DNA from: Chryseobacterium sp. KACC 21268
Lineage (GTDB): Bacteria; Bacteroidota; Bacteroidia; Flavobacteriales; Weeksellaceae
Length of the DNA stretch: 64,000 nucleotides
Direction: 5' to 3'
Assembly (NCBI GenBank): GCA_028736075.1
Contig: CP117875.1
Coordinates: forward strand, 2,418,001-2,482,000
This document shows positions 27,622 through 36,856 of this stretch, in pieces. A program made the translations under genes and the position numbers. Within the stretch, counting starts at the first letter, position 1. Each line of letters begins with the position of its first letter. Below the pieces are notes generated by a model. The model saw only the letters and a program-made list of their open reading frames with translations, was not told the DNA's origin and did not search any database.

Positions 27622-28107
27622 TTATTTCCAATTATTTGCTTGCTTAAAAATTTTATATTCTTCTTTACTTTGCATTATATAAATCATAAAATCATCTAAT
27701 TCAAGTTTAGTATTTTTTTGACCCATATCTTTTCTGACAAGTTTCAATAATTTAAAATACTTTTTGAAATGATCAACACCATTATTTTCGGGTGTTTGCA
27801 ATTCAAGTGTCCATTCAGTAAAAACTTGAAACATTTCATCAGAAGCATACAAGAACATATTTCTTTTTATGTCTAAGATTCTTTTTAAAAGTTCTTCATC
27901 TTTAAGCTTTTTCCCAATCTTCTCTCCATAAAATGCATCAAAAATAATATATACTAATTCAGAATAAATTTTATATTTCTTTTCTGAAAGTTGATTTTCT
28001 ATTATTCTTATTCTGTCCTTTTGGAATTGAACTCTCCAAATCAAATATGTTGATAATGTTCCTAAAAGGAGAACTAAAATTTCTTTAAAAGGTATATTTT
28101 CAAGCAT
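27622..28107 (-). CDS. Hypothetical protein with N-terminal membrane helix
   Basis: I do not recognise this 161-residue protein. One membrane helix (EILVLLLGTLSTYLIWRV) lies at the N-terminus, after which the chain is charged and helical (QLSEKKYKIYSELVYIIF, LKDEELLKRILDIKRNMF), likely a cytoplasmic domain anchored in the inner membrane. It is 30 bases upstream of the YciI gene and may share its transcript. Its base use is more AT-rich than its neighbours, which could mean recent arrival. Confidence 0.6.
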   Translation of the reverse strand: MLENIPFKEILVLLLGTLSTYLIWRVQFQKDRIRIIENQLSEKKYKIYSELVYIIFDAFYGEKIGKKLKDEELLKRILDIKRNMFLYASDEMFQVFTEWTLELQTPENNGVDHFKKYFKLLKLVRKDMGQKNTKLELDDFMIYIMQSKEEYKIFKQANNWK

Positions 28108-28186
28108 AATGATTTTTTGAATTCTTAAAATGAAAATAATTAAAAATTTATTTTACAATCTATTATATATAATTGTTTTACACAAT

Positions 28187-31021
28187 TTAATGTGCTTGCA
28201 ACCAATTATTCCCGACACCAACTTCCACTAGCAGTGGAACTGTCGTCTCAAAAGCAGATTCCATTTCTTTTTTGATCAATGACATCGCAACGTCAACTTC
28301 GTCAATCGGTGCTTCGAAGAGCAATTCATCGTGAACCTGCAAAAGCATTTTGGTCTGAAGGTTTTGAGTTTCTAATTCTTCATCGATTTTTATCATCGCT
28401 AATTTTATAATGTCAGCTGCACTTCCTTGTATCGGCGCATTCACAGCATTTCTTTCAGCGTGCGCTTTGACCACAAAATTGCTGGAATTGATATCTTTCA
28501 AATGGCGCTTTCTACCAAGAATCGTTTGGACGTAACCTTGATCCTGCGCTTTCTTGACCTGCTCTGCCATATATTCTTTCAAACGCGGATAAGATTCATA
28601 ATAAGAATCGATCATCTTCTTTGCCTCGGTTCTGGAAAGTCCGGTCTGTTCGGCTAAGGCAAAAGCACCTTGACCATAAATGATCCCGAAATTCACCGTT
28701 TTCGCTTGACCTCTTTGGGTTTTGGTCACTTCTTCCAAAGGAATATCAAACAACTTCGCCGCAGTGGAAACGTGAATATCTTCGTTGTTTTGGAAAGCAG
28801 CGATCATATTTTGTTCGCCGGAAATTTCAGCAATTAGTCTTAATTCAATTTGAGAATAATCGGCGGAGATGATCTTTTTTCCTTCGTCAGCTACAAAAGC
28901 ACCACGGATCTGTTGTCCCCTTAAAGTTCTGATTGGGATATTTTGAAGATTCGGATTCACACTTGCCAAACGTCCTGTTGCAGCGACTGTTTGCGCAAAA
29001 GTCGTATGAACACGTTCATCTTTTTTATCGATTTGACTTGGTAGCGCATCAACATAAGTTGATTTCAATTTCTGCAAAGTTCTGTATTCCAAAATCGAGG
29101 CAATGATCTCGTGTTTCGAAGACAATTTTTGAAGGACATCTTCCGAAGTTGCGTATTGTCCCGTTTTGGTTTTTTTCGCTTTCGGATCCAATTGCATTTT
29201 ATCAAAAAGGATTTCGCCCAGCTGTTTCGGAGAATTCATATTGAAATTTTCTCCAGACAATTCGAAAATTTTGGATTCTAAAACGCGAAGATCATTTTCC
29301 AAATCAATACTTTCTTGCGCCAACCAATTGTTATCTAATTTTACACCTGTCGATTCAATCTTCGCAAGAACGCGCATCAACGGCATTTCGACATTGTAGA
29401 ACAATTCTTCCAGATTTTCTTTGGCCAATTGTGGCGCAAACAATTCATATAATTGAAACGTCACATCCGCATCTTCCGCTGCATAAGCTGTTTGCGTTTC
29501 GATATCCACTTCCCGAAGTGTCAATTGGTTTTTTCCTTTTTTACCGATGAGTGATTCGATGGAAACCGGTTTGTAATCGAGGTACATTTCCGATAGATAA
29601 TCCATTCCGTGACGGCCGTCGGGATTCAGAAGGTAATGCGCGATCATCGTGTCAAAGATCTTGCCTTTAATATCTATATTGTAATTCTGAAGAACTTTAG
29701 CATCGTACTTTAAATTGTGAGCAATTTTCAAAACATCTTCGGCTTCGAAAAACGGTCGGAAAAGTTCAATGGTTTCTTGGGCTTCTTCCCTATTTTCAGA
29801 TATTGGAATATAATAAGCCAAGCCTTTTTTGTAAGAAAAACTCATCCCGATCAGTTCTGCTTCCAGTTCATTAAGCGAAGTAGTTTCCGTATCAAAACAA
29901 ACCGCTTTTTGCTTGAGGAGATTGTTTAACAGAATTCTCTGCGCTTTCGGATCATTGATATATTGATAAAGATGGTCGTTGCCTTCGATGTTTGATTTTG
30001 TGGTGGTTGCCTGATCCAGCTGTTCGAAAGTGGCAAACATATCCATCATCCCATTTTTGTTTGGCGCGCTGGAAGTTTCAACTTTTCCGTCATTAGGATT
30101 TTCAACTTCCATCAATTCCTCCACATATTCTTTGTTTGAGAATGCGCGGTAGAGATTTTCATATAATCTTCGGAATTCCAATTCGTCAAAAATCTCTTTG
30201 ACCTTATCGAAATCTGGCATATCGAGATCGTATTGTTCTTCGATAAATTCGATTGGCGCATCACAAATAATGGTTGCTAATTTCTTAGACAGAAGTCCAC
30301 GTTCTGCGCTGGCTTCCACTTTCTCTTTCATTTTTCCTTTCAGCGCGTGTGTGTTGGCCAAAAGATTTTCCATCGACCCAAATTCCTGGATGAATTTTCT
30401 AGCTGTTTTGTCGCCCACACCATCCAAACCTGGGATATTATCTACCGCATCACCCATCATTCCAAGGTAATCGATGATCTGTTTCGGGTCGTTGATCTCG
30501 TATTTGGCTTTGATCTCTTCAACACCAAGAATCTCGATATCGCTGCCTTTCATACTTGGCTTGTAGATTTTTATTTTATCTGTCACCAATTGTGCAAAAT
30601 CCTTGTCTGGCGTTACCATAAAGACATTATAGCCTTGTTTCTCCGCTTTGCAGGCAATTGTTCCGATGACATCATCCGCCTCATAACCTTCAACGCCCAA
30701 AATTGGAATGTGCATTGCATTCAAAATATCATTGATAAACGGTTTTGCCAAAAGAATTGGTTCCGGCGTTTCCAGACGGTTTGCCTTGTAATCTGCATAA
30801 TCATCGTGGCGGACGTTTGTTCTCCCAACATCGAAGACCACAGCCAAATGTGTTGGGCGATCTCGCTTTATTAATTCGATCAAAGAATTCGTGAAACCAA
30901 AAATGGCAGAAGTATTGATACCTTTTGTCGTGATCCTAGGGTTTTTGATGAATGCAAAATAACCGCGAAAAATCATCGCGTACGCATCTATCAGATATAA
31001 TCTTTTGTCTGTTGAAGTCAT
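28187..31021 (-). CDS. polA: DNA polymerase I
   Basis: The 944-residue polymerase fills gaps and removes primers during replication and repair. The 5' nuclease domain starts RLYLIDAYAMIFRGY and ends near residue 290. The 3'-5' exonuclease keeps its metal site (VCFDTETTSLNELEA), so proofreading should be active. Polymerase motif A is ISADYSQIELRLIA, motif B is QAKTVNFGIIYGQG and motif C is LQVHDELLFEA. I chose the ATG at 31021 (MTSTDKRLYL) over 31084 because of family fit and the promoter box at 31027-31034, which lies inside the longer form. Confidence 0.97.
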   Translation of the reverse strand: MTSTDKRLYLIDAYAMIFRGYFAFIKNPRITTKGINTSAIFGFTNSLIELIKRDRPTHLAVVFDVGRTNVRHDDYADYKANRLETPEPILLAKPFINDILNAMHIPILGVEGYEADDVIGTIACKAEKQGYNVFMVTPDKDFAQLVTDKIKIYKPSMKGSDIEILGVEEIKAKYEINDPKQIIDYLGMMGDAVDNIPGLDGVGDKTARKFIQEFGSMENLLANTHALKGKMKEKVEASAERGLLSKKLATIICDAPIEFIEEQYDLDMPDFDKVKEIFDELEFRRLYENLYRAFSNKEYVEELMEVENPNDGKVETSSAPNKNGMMDMFATFEQLDQATTTKSNIEGNDHLYQYINDPKAQRILLNNLLKQKAVCFDTETTSLNELEAELIGMSFSYKKGLAYYIPISENREEAQETIELFRPFFEAEDVLKIAHNLKYDAKVLQNYNIDIKGKIFDTMIAHYLLNPDGRHGMDYLSEMYLDYKPVSIESLIGKKGKNQLTLREVDIETQTAYAAEDADVTFQLYELFAPQLAKENLEELFYNVEMPLMRVLAKIESTGVKLDNNWLAQESIDLENDLRVLESKIFELSGENFNMNSPKQLGEILFDKMQLDPKAKKTKTGQYATSEDVLQKLSSKHEIIASILEYRTLQKLKSTYVDALPSQIDKKDERVHTTFAQTVAATGRLASVNPNLQNIPIRTLRGQQIRGAFVADEGKKIISADYSQIELRLIAEISGEQNMIAAFQNNEDIHVSTAAKLFDIPLEEVTKTQRGQAKTVNFGIIYGQGAFALAEQTGLSRTEAKKMIDSYYESYPRLKEYMAEQVKKAQDQGYVQTILGRKRHLKDINSSNFVVKAHAERNAVNAPIQGSAADIIKLAMIKIDEELETQNLQTKMLLQVHDELLFEAPIDEVDVAMSLIKKEMESAFETTVPLLVEVGVGNNWLQAH

Positions 31022-31026
31022 AAAAA

Positions 31027-31034
31027 CAAAAGTA
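31027..31034 (-). promoter_or_regulatory. Putative -7 box of polA (TACTTTTG)
   Basis: TACTTTTG on the minus strand matches TAnnTTTG and sits five bases before the polA ATG, predicting an almost leaderless message. Confidence 0.45.
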
Positions 31035-31135
31035 AGAATTTTGTGATGATTAATGATTGAAACACCGAAAAATACACTTGTCAAATTCTGTTAAAAAAAT
31101 CTTAAAATTCGTATTGAATTATTGAAAATTCATTG

Positions 31136-31143
31136 TAATTTTG
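31136..31143 (+). promoter_or_regulatory. Putative promoter, TTG-N19-TAATTTTG
   Basis: TAATTTTG matches the -7 box and a TTG at 31114-31116 lies 19 bases upstream, the full Bacteroidetes promoter layout. It precedes the ATG at 31154 by 10 bases. Confidence 0.6.
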
Positions 31144-31153
31144 CAAAAAACAA

Positions 31154-31708
31154 ATGAAAAAATATCTACGCTCTCTTTTTCTAACTTTCTATCTGTCAAG
31201 CCTCCTGATTTCCTGTGCAAATTATGGTGACGCCTTGGTTTACAAAAATAAAGACTTCAAAGTTTCGAAAGTAAAAACCGTTCTCTATTTCAATCCTGAA
31301 GTTTTTCCGGATATCAATGAGATCAAAGAACCAACCTACACAGCCTTCTATAGCGCCACGTCTGACAAGATGAAATCTCTTGGGAATATCAAATATCTAC
31401 AGGTTGACACCCCAATTTCCTTCGATGATGTCGATAGCAAGACCGTGAAAGAGATTTGCGAAAACAACAACGCCGATGTTGCCATCATCCCAAAAGTTAA
31501 ATATTTCAAGGTGGGATTTGGGAAGTATGTCTTTTCAAATCAGGTAATCGTGAGTATGAAACTTTACGATTCCAAAGGGCATTTTATTATGGAAACTTCG
31601 TACGATACGTACAAAGGCAACGGGAGATTGCTAGGTTCTGCATCCAATTCTGTGATCATAGGAACCAAAGGTGCGATCAGAAAAATACACAAAGAACTGA
31701 CCAACTAG
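31154..31708 (+). CDS. Hypothetical lipoprotein
   Basis: This 184-residue protein carries a lipoprotein signal (FYLSSLLISCANYGD) with the Cys near residue 21. The mature domain has a VSKVKTVLYFNPEVFPDINE start, a DVDSKTVKEICENNNADVAI block and a VIVSMKLYDSKGHFIMETSY strand. These resemble the GNA1162/LpoB-like fold of periplasmic lipoproteins that report on the cell state, but the match is only structural guesswork. It stands between polA (divergent) and mgtE. Function unknown. Confidence 0.7.
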   Translation: MKKYLRSLFLTFYLSSLLISCANYGDALVYKNKDFKVSKVKTVLYFNPEVFPDINEIKEPTYTAFYSATSDKMKSLGNIKYLQVDTPISFDDVDSKTVKEICENNNADVAIIPKVKYFKVGFGKYVFSNQVIVSMKLYDSKGHFIMETSYDTYKGNGRLLGSASNSVIIGTKGAIRKIHKELTN

Positions 31709-31781
31709 GATTTTCTTCAAAAAAAGCAGTTTTATTCACATTATATTAATCTATTTCTAAAGGTATTCTTTCAGATTTTAA

Positions 31782-31789
31782 TACTTTTG
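31782..31789 (+). promoter_or_regulatory. Putative -7 box of mgtE (TACTTTTG)
   Basis: TACTTTTG matches TAnnTTTG and lies 40 bases before the TTG start used here. An out-of-frame ATG at 31792 is two bases away from it. Confidence 0.5.
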
Positions 31790-31829
31790 CAATGCAAAAT
31801 TCTAAACGATCGAGAATCCAGAAATCATA

Positions 31830-33128
31830 TTGAATCCAGCCGACGTCGCAGAATCACTGAGTAAATTGCCAGTGAAAGAACGTCTGTTGCAATTTCTGAA
31901 ATTACCGAAGTCCGAGAAAGCAGATGTTTTCTCGCACTTAGATCCTGATTTCCAGGAAGAAACGATTAGAAGCATTGCGAGCCACGAGGTTTCTGACATC
32001 TTGAACGAAATGTCACCCGATGACAGAACCCAATTGTTTGAGGATTTTCCGGATGAATTGATCAAATCATCAATCAATCTTTTAAATCCGCAGGAAAGAC
32101 GTGTGGCTTTAAAACTTTTAGGGTACGAAGCTGATTCCATTGCGCGATTGATGACGCCTTACTACGTTCAGATCCGTAAAGAATGGACAGTAAAACGTTG
32201 TCTGCAGCAGATCAAAAAAGTGGGAAAAAAAGTGGAAACGCTTAACTTCCTGTATGTTGTTGATGAAAAAAATATTTTGATTGATGACATTACAATCGGT
32301 TCTCTCCTATTGGCAGATGAAGAGCAACTGATCTCTGAACTGACCGATGACCATTTTGTAGCCATAAAAACCACAACTTCCAAGGAAGATGCGGTTCCTT
32401 ATTTTGAAAAATATGACCGAAGTGCTTTGCCGATCATCACAGAAAATGGTGTTTTGGTGGGAATTGTAACAATTGATGATATCCTAGATCAAATCGAATC
32501 TCAAAATACCGAAGATATTCAGAAGTTCGGAGGTTTGGACGCGTTGGATATGCCTTACACACAAACTTCCATCTTTGAAATGGTGAAAAAACGTGGATTC
32601 TGGCTGATCGTGCTTTTCTTTTCCGAAATGTTGACCGCTTCTGCGATGGGTTATTTTGAAGATGAGATCCAAAAAGCCGTAGTTCTGGCTTTGTTTGTTC
32701 CATTAATCATTTCGAGTGGTGGAAACACGGGTTCTCAGGCTGCAACACTTATCATTAGAGCAATGGCCTTACAGGAAATTGGTCTGAAAGATTGGTGGTA
32801 CGTGATGAAAAAGGAAATCTTCACTGGGCTTTTTCTGGGAAGTATCTTAGGTATTATTGGATTTATGCGGATCGCTTTGTGGCAGAAAGTCGGACTTTTC
32901 GACTACGGCGAACATTGGGCTTTCGTAGGATTGAGTATCGGAATTTCTCTAATGCTCATCGTACTTTGGGGAACTATCTCTGGCTCTATGGTTCCATTTG
33001 TCCTCAAAAAACTGAAGCTGGATCCAGCAACTTCTTCTGCGCCTTTTGTGGCAACGCTTGTGGATGTTACCGGTTTGATCATCTATTTTTCTGTTGCCGG
33101 ATTATTTCTGACAGGAAAACTTCTTTAA
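31830..33128 (+). CDS. mgtE: Magnesium transporter MgtE
   Basis: The 432-residue channel lets Mg2+ in down its gradient. It has the N-terminal superhelical MgtE_N domain ([28 protein letters not shown]), two CBS domains (from [20 protein letters not shown] to [14 protein letters not shown]) and five membrane helices with the pore motif [18 protein letters not shown]. Start choice is uneasy: there is no in-frame ATG after the upstream stop at 31803, so TTG at 31830 is used. The only nearby ATG (31792) is out of frame. Homologs usually have a slightly longer N-terminus. Confidence 0.93.
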   Translation: MNPADVAESLSKLPVKERLLQFLKLPKSEKADVFSHLDPDFQEETIRSIASHEVSDILNEMSPDDRTQLFEDFPDELIKSSINLLNPQERRVALKLLGYEADSIARLMTPYYVQIRKEWTVKRCLQQIKKVGKKVETLNFLYVVDEKNILIDDITIGSLLLADEEQLISELTDDHFVAIKTTTSKEDAVPYFEKYDRSALPIITENGVLVGIVTIDDILDQIESQNTEDIQKFGGLDALDMPYTQTSIFEMVKKRGFWLIVLFFSEMLTASAMGYFEDEIQKAVVLALFVPLIISSGGNTGSQAATLIIRAMALQEIGLKDWWYVMKKEIFTGLFLGSILGIIGFMRIALWQKVGLFDYGEHWAFVGLSIGISLMLIVLWGTISGSMVPFVLKKLKLDPATSSAPFVATLVDVTGLIIYFSVAGLFLTGKLL

Positions 33129-33142
33129 TTACTTTGACAAAC

Positions 33143-33168
33143 ACCTCGACTTCTCTGAGTGTGACATT
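33143..33168. repeat. CTCGACTT...GAGTGTGACA repeat
   Basis: This short stretch (ACCTCGACTTCTCTGAGTGT followed by GACAT) is a divergent member of the CTTCGACTCCGCTC...TGACA repeat family found at 45247-45290 and 49165-49680. Confidence 0.5.
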
Positions 33169-33213
33169 CTAATATAGCGCTACATCGAACCTATCGACAA
33201 ATCTTCAATCTAG

Positions 33214-33304
33214 GCGAAGCGCGCCCCGGCTTGAGTGGAAATCCTTTTTTGTTGCGGGAAAAGCTAGGCAAAAAGATTGGGAACGGAAGACGGATAAAGG
33301 CGTC
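33214..33304 (+). repeat. Dispersed structured repeat, copy B
   Basis: Reads GCGAAGCGCGCCCCGGCTTG, AGTGGAAATCCTTTTTTG, a loop, then CAAAAAGATTGGGAACGGAA, GACGGATAAAGG and CGTCC. Block order and several blocks agree with 6737-6848 (minus) and 49719-49822 (plus). It lies between the convergent mgtE and ppa genes. Confidence 0.65.
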
Positions 33305-33315
33305 CAAAAATTAAA

Positions 33316-33348
33316 ACAAAAATGCCACCTTAGAAAAGATGGCATTTG
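33316..33348 (-). terminator. Terminator after ppa
   Basis: On the minus strand AAATGCCA and TGGCATTT form an 8-bp stem with a 12-base loop, followed by a T-rich tract. It lies about 20 bases after the ppa stop. Confidence 0.75.
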
Positions 33349-33367
33349 TAATTGATATGACTTATTC

Positions 33368-33988
33368 TTATTTCAATTTGTCAACGAAATTGTCTGTGTA
33401 ATCTTTTTGAGATGCAAGGACCACTTTCTTAGCTTGGTCTGCGCCGTAGATTAGATCGATCTTCACCTTTGCAGGCTCAGTTGGTAAGTTTTTGTAGCTT
33501 AGGAAGTAGTGCAAAAGACGGTTTACCTCTGCAGTTGGCAACTCAGAAATGTCTCTGATGTGGCCATAAACCTGATCTTCTACCAATACCGCAATGATCT
33601 TGTCATCTGCCTCACCTTTGTCTATCATTTGGAAACCTCCAATCGGGATCGCTTGCAAAAGGATGTTACCAGAAGTGAAGTTGTGTGAGCTCAAAACGCA
33701 GATGTCCAAAGGATCGTGATCACCTTCTGTAACGTCTGTTGCGCCAGTTGCTACGGCAAGATTCTTCACTTCTTCTTCGCAATATGTTCTTGGCACGAAA
33801 CCGTACATTGCCGGGATAATGTTGGAGAATTTTTGCGGACGATCTACTTTCAGGTAGCCACTTTCTTTGTCAACTTCATATTTGATGGTGTCTGTAGGAA
33901 CGATCTCTACGAAAACGTTTACAATCTCCGGAGAATTGTCTCCAGCTGAAATCCCGTGCCACGGATGGGCTTTAAAGTTTGGAATCAT
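33368..33988 (-). CDS. ppa: Inorganic pyrophosphatase, family I
   Basis: This cytoplasmic enzyme hydrolyses pyrophosphate and so drives biosynthetic reactions. The 206-residue protein shows the family I active-site signature GDHDPLDICVLSS and PAMYGFVPRTYCEE with the metal-binding Asp residues, plus DIKYEV-type KYEVDKESGYLKVDRPQ. It is about 30 residues longer than the E. coli enzyme because of an N-terminal NFKAHPWHGISAGDNSPEI, normal in Bacteroidetes. It is last in a minus-strand series but has its own terminator. Confidence 0.96.
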   Translation of the reverse strand: MIPNFKAHPWHGISAGDNSPEIVNVFVEIVPTDTIKYEVDKESGYLKVDRPQKFSNIIPAMYGFVPRTYCEEEVKNLAVATGATDVTEGDHDPLDICVLSSHNFTSGNILLQAIPIGGFQMIDKGEADDKIIAVLVEDQVYGHIRDISELPTAEVNRLLHYFLSYKNLPTEPAKVKIDLIYGADQAKKVVLASQKDYTDNFVDKLK

Positions 33989-34002
33989 GTATTTTTTAGT
34001 GT

Positions 34003-34512
34003 TTATATTATTTTGTTAAGTTCTTTTCTAAGATTCTCTATCGTATCGGAAATATAATCTTCGGAATTGAGGTAGCTCATCAAGAAAACGGTTTTGAAAT
34101 CTTCCAGTTTCGAGTTCTCATTCATTTCCTCATAAGTTTTGCGGAGGCTTTGAAGAATATTATTTTTACTGGTAATGATGTCTTGCCAGGACGATTTGGA
34201 TATATATAATTGCTGAGAAGCATTGTACTCAAATTCCTCGATGATGTTTTTTTCGGTAAGGAAGATAAATTCGTGTGGCTGAAGGTTTTTATCAAATTTC
34301 ATTACGAGATTTGATGGTTTCAAACGTTCTAAAAAAAGCGTCATTCTTTCCAAAGCCTGCAGTTTAATTTCACTGTTTGTCTTGGTGGCCAGAAAATTGA
34401 TCTCCTGTTTTTTGAGTTTCATAAAGCCATGAACGAACTGTCTTGTAAACACCAAAAATGGCAAGGCAATGATCATCGCAGCGGCGTAAGGAAAATATTC
34501 TGAATCAAACAT
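34003..34512 (-). CDS. Conserved membrane-anchored protein of unknown function
   Basis: The 169-residue protein starts with one membrane helix (YAAAMIIALPFLVFTRQFVH), then a long charged helical region (LKKQEINFLATKTNSEIKL, ALERMTLFLERLKPSNLV). Next is HEFIFLTEKNIIEEFEYNAS, and SKSSWQDIITSKNNILQSL near the C-terminus. This layout is that of a conserved uncharacterised Bacteroidetes family. It ends 14 bases before the ppa start and both could be co-transcribed. Coiled-coil content suggests protein contacts; no enzyme motif is seen. Confidence 0.65.
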   Translation of the reverse strand: MFDSEYFPYAAAMIIALPFLVFTRQFVHGFMKLKKQEINFLATKTNSEIKLQALERMTLFLERLKPSNLVMKFDKNLQPHEFIFLTEKNIIEEFEYNASQQLYISKSSWQDIITSKNNILQSLRKTYEEMNENSKLEDFKTVFLMSYLNSEDYISDTIENLRKELNKII

Positions 34513-34598
34513 ATCTGAAATCGGACTGCAAAATTAATACTTTTTGATCAAAAAAATGGATTTTTAATTAATGTTAAAAAGAATTATTTATTAAGTTT

Positions 34599-35504
34599 TT
34601 ATTTAAGCAGAAATAATGATTTAATAAGCTCTTTGATGACTTGACCTTTGCTATTTTGAATGCATTGATAAGGCCTGAGTTCAGGACGAAATCCACGGAA
34701 AAACTCTTCTACAGCGGGAACTTCGCTACCTTCAAAATCAAATATTTTATTTTCTATGTTTTCGGAAATTACTTTATCAATCAAATATGATGATCCGCTG
34801 AGCTTCACAAATTCCCTCTCATTGTAAGTTCCTAAAAGCGCCAAAGAATATGTTTCCCTATAGATTGCGATAAGGTTGATAAGTTTGCTATGATAAAAAA
34901 AGCCATAAAAATCCAATTGATTTTGCTGATGAAAATCTGCAAGAAGGCTGATGAAATCTTGTAAATCTTTATCTTCTGCACCTAAACCTGTTTTTTGGAT
35001 AAAACTTTTAACAAGCTCCAAGTCAGGATTTTTCACGATGTCGGAATTGTCAATGACCTCTTGGTCTAGTCGGAGTTTTCTTTTTCTTTTTGGAGAATAT
35101 TTTTGCCTTACCGTTTCATATTTGTCAGGAAAAATCAAAAAGTTATTCCTCTGTTTTAATGGTTTTGAAAATCTATTGGAATCGTTGAAAGCGTAATACC
35201 AAACAATATAATTTTTGTTCAGAAATTGATAGAAAAGATCATTAATTTCGATTGAGTCAACTTTAGAAAATATGCCTAACTGCTGACAAAGTTTTGGATT
35301 GATAGCAAGTTTAAAACCTAATTTTCTCACAAAAGGTACTGGCATTACAGCTTCGTAATCTTTGTAAACCAATATTTCCCAATTCTTTTTTGTGCTTATA
35401 TCGAGAAATATTTTTTCTGCATAGAACTTTTTCTGGACAGAATTTTCTATGCACTTGCTGTATTTTTTGAAATCAATATCTTGATACTTAACTCTTTCTA
35501 TCAT
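34599..35504 (-). CDS. FemAB/GNAT-like acyltransferase-fold protein
   Basis: This 301-residue protein has the two-lobed FemAB/GNAT outline: KFYAEKIFLDISTKKNWEIL and YEAVMPVPFVRKLGFKLAIN in the first half. The second half has FYGFFYHSKLINLIAIYRE, KLSGSSYLIDKVISENIENK and the FDFEGSEVPAVEEFFRGFRP signature typical of the family's second lobe. Such proteins add aminoacyl or acyl groups to envelope or lipid substrates; the substrate here is unknown. It overlaps the radC stop by one base, so the two form one unit. Confidence 0.7.
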   Translation of the reverse strand: MIERVKYQDIDFKKYSKCIENSVQKKFYAEKIFLDISTKKNWEILVYKDYEAVMPVPFVRKLGFKLAINPKLCQQLGIFSKVDSIEINDLFYQFLNKNYIVWYYAFNDSNRFSKPLKQRNNFLIFPDKYETVRQKYSPKRKRKLRLDQEVIDNSDIVKNPDLELVKSFIQKTGLGAEDKDLQDFISLLADFHQQNQLDFYGFFYHSKLINLIAIYRETYSLALLGTYNEREFVKLSGSSYLIDKVISENIENKIFDFEGSEVPAVEEFFRGFRPELRPYQCIQNSKGQVIKELIKSLFLLK

Positions 35505-36181
35505 TATAAAATCCCTTCGTCTTTAAAACTATAATAATTATTTTGCGTCAGAATCAAGTGGTCCAGCAAATCGATGTCCAATAATTTTCCAGCGTCTTTT
35601 ATTTTTTGCGTGATGTTGATATCTTCCTTGCTCGGTTTCAAACTGCCAGCCGGATGATTGTGAGCTACGATAATTTGAGTGGAAAAATGTTCCAAAGCCG
35701 TTTTGAAAACCACACGAACATCAGCAACAGAACTCGCGATTCCACCTCGGAAAAGGCAAGATTTGTACAAGATTTTGTTTTGATGATTGAGGAAAATCGC
35801 CCAAAATTCTTCCGTCTGCAAATCCGACAGATGTGATTGTAAAATCTCGAAAGCATCTTTGCTACTGCTGATTTGCTGTCTTTCCAAAACTTCCTGCTGA
35901 GATTTCCTGTTACCTATTTCCAAGGCTGTGGCAATAGAAATGGCTTTTGCCTCACCAACTCCTTTGAACTTTGTCAAGTCTTTGATTGATAATTGACTGA
36001 GCCGATGCCAATTGTTTTCCACGGAATTTAAAATCCTTCTTGCCAGTTCCACTGCAGATTCTTCCCGATTTCCGCTTCCCATAATGATGGCCAACAGCTC
36101 CGAATCCGAAACTGCCGATTTCCCTTTCAACAGGAATTTTTCTCTTGGGCGGTCGTCTTCCGCAAGGGATTTTAGGTTCAA
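35504..36181 (-). CDS. radC: RadC family JAMM/MPN+ protein
   Basis: The 225-residue protein has an N-terminal helix-hairpin-helix segment (LTKFKGVGEAKAISIATAL) and the JAMM metal motif IIVAHNHPAGSLKPSKEDI near the C-terminus, with the Glu of the motif upstream in QTEEFWAIFLNHQNKIL. The old repair label is not well supported; a metal-dependent hydrolase on DNA or protein is likely. It overlaps the next gene by one base and is of normal length. No mobile-element genes are close. Confidence 0.93.
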   Translation of the reverse strand: MNLKSLAEDDRPREKFLLKGKSAVSDSELLAIIMGSGNREESAVELARRILNSVENNWHRLSQLSIKDLTKFKGVGEAKAISIATALEIGNRKSQQEVLERQQISSSKDAFEILQSHLSDLQTEEFWAIFLNHQNKILYKSCLFRGGIASSVADVRVVFKTALEHFSTQIIVAHNHPAGSLKPSKEDINITQKIKDAGKLLDIDLLDHLILTQNNYYSFKDEGIL

Positions 36182-36205
36182 GGTTTTTGGTTCTGAGTTT
36201 GAAAA

Positions 36206-36805
36206 TTAATTGTAGGCGTAAATTATCAATTTTTTATCAGATTTATCAATATGTTGCTCCAAAATTTTAAAGAAATTATCAGAAACCATCGGGCAACCGA
36301 AACTTAAACAAATCTCGTCTTTCTGCTCCACATCCGGAACGCAACTCAATCTGTGCAATACGATGGCTCTACTTCTCGCATTGCTGTTGGTTTCATCAAG
36401 TCCGGTCAATCGGTAAGACATCCCGAATTTTCCTTTGTATTTTTCCTCAACGATGTATTTTCCTAATGATGAACAATGCGAACCATCTTTGTTGCTGAAC
36501 TTCAAAACGCCATTTACTTTTCCATCTTCCGAACCGTCGCCGTGCGCAACCAATGCTTTTTGGATAATATTCCCCGACTTCAAATCCACCACAAAAAATC
36601 TGAATTTGGAAGATGAGATTGAGAAATCAATTAAAAAAGCTTTATCCGAATTGTAATTTGATTCTTTGATAAAGGCTTTTAAATAAGCTATTTTCTGAGA
36701 GATTTTTGCTTCAGGACTTGCAAACAGAATGGATTGATTTTCCTGGGATTTGACTTCGCAGGAAATAAGGAGAAGTGAGAAAATTAAAAGTAAAAATGAT
36801 TTCAA
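36206..36805 (-). CDS. Murein L,D-transpeptidase catalytic-domain family lipoprotein
   Basis: A 199-residue secreted protein with signal MKSFLLLIFSLLLISCEVKS (Cys 16 lipobox). The YkuD-like domain shows FFVVDLKSGNIIQKALVAHG, SLGKYIVEEKYKGKFGMSYR, AIVLHRLSCV and the catalytic SFGCPMVSDN with the active Cys. This matches the YkuD_2 branch, which is widespread and poorly studied; a role in peptidoglycan cross-linking or hydrolysis is inferred. It lies 25 bases upstream of radC on the same strand. Confidence 0.85.
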   Translation of the reverse strand: MKSFLLLIFSLLLISCEVKSQENQSILFASPEAKISQKIAYLKAFIKESNYNSDKAFLIDFSISSSKFRFFVVDLKSGNIIQKALVAHGDGSEDGKVNGVLKFSNKDGSHCSSLGKYIVEEKYKGKFGMSYRLTGLDETNSNARSRAIVLHRLSCVPDVEQKDEICLSFGCPMVSDNFFKILEQHIDKSDKKLIIYAYN

Positions 36806-36856
36806 AAGAATGTGTTTAAAAAACTAAACGGGAATTTCTAAAAAATAATATTGATG

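Noticed and set aside
31792-31830. Short peptide starting at the ATG at 31792
   Set aside because: It is 13 codons, out of frame with mgtE, and too close to the promoter box; no support as a gene.
35504-36181. radC as a mobile-element marker
   Set aside because: The gene is flanked by ordinary chromosomal genes with short overlaps and no integrase or att-like repeat is present.
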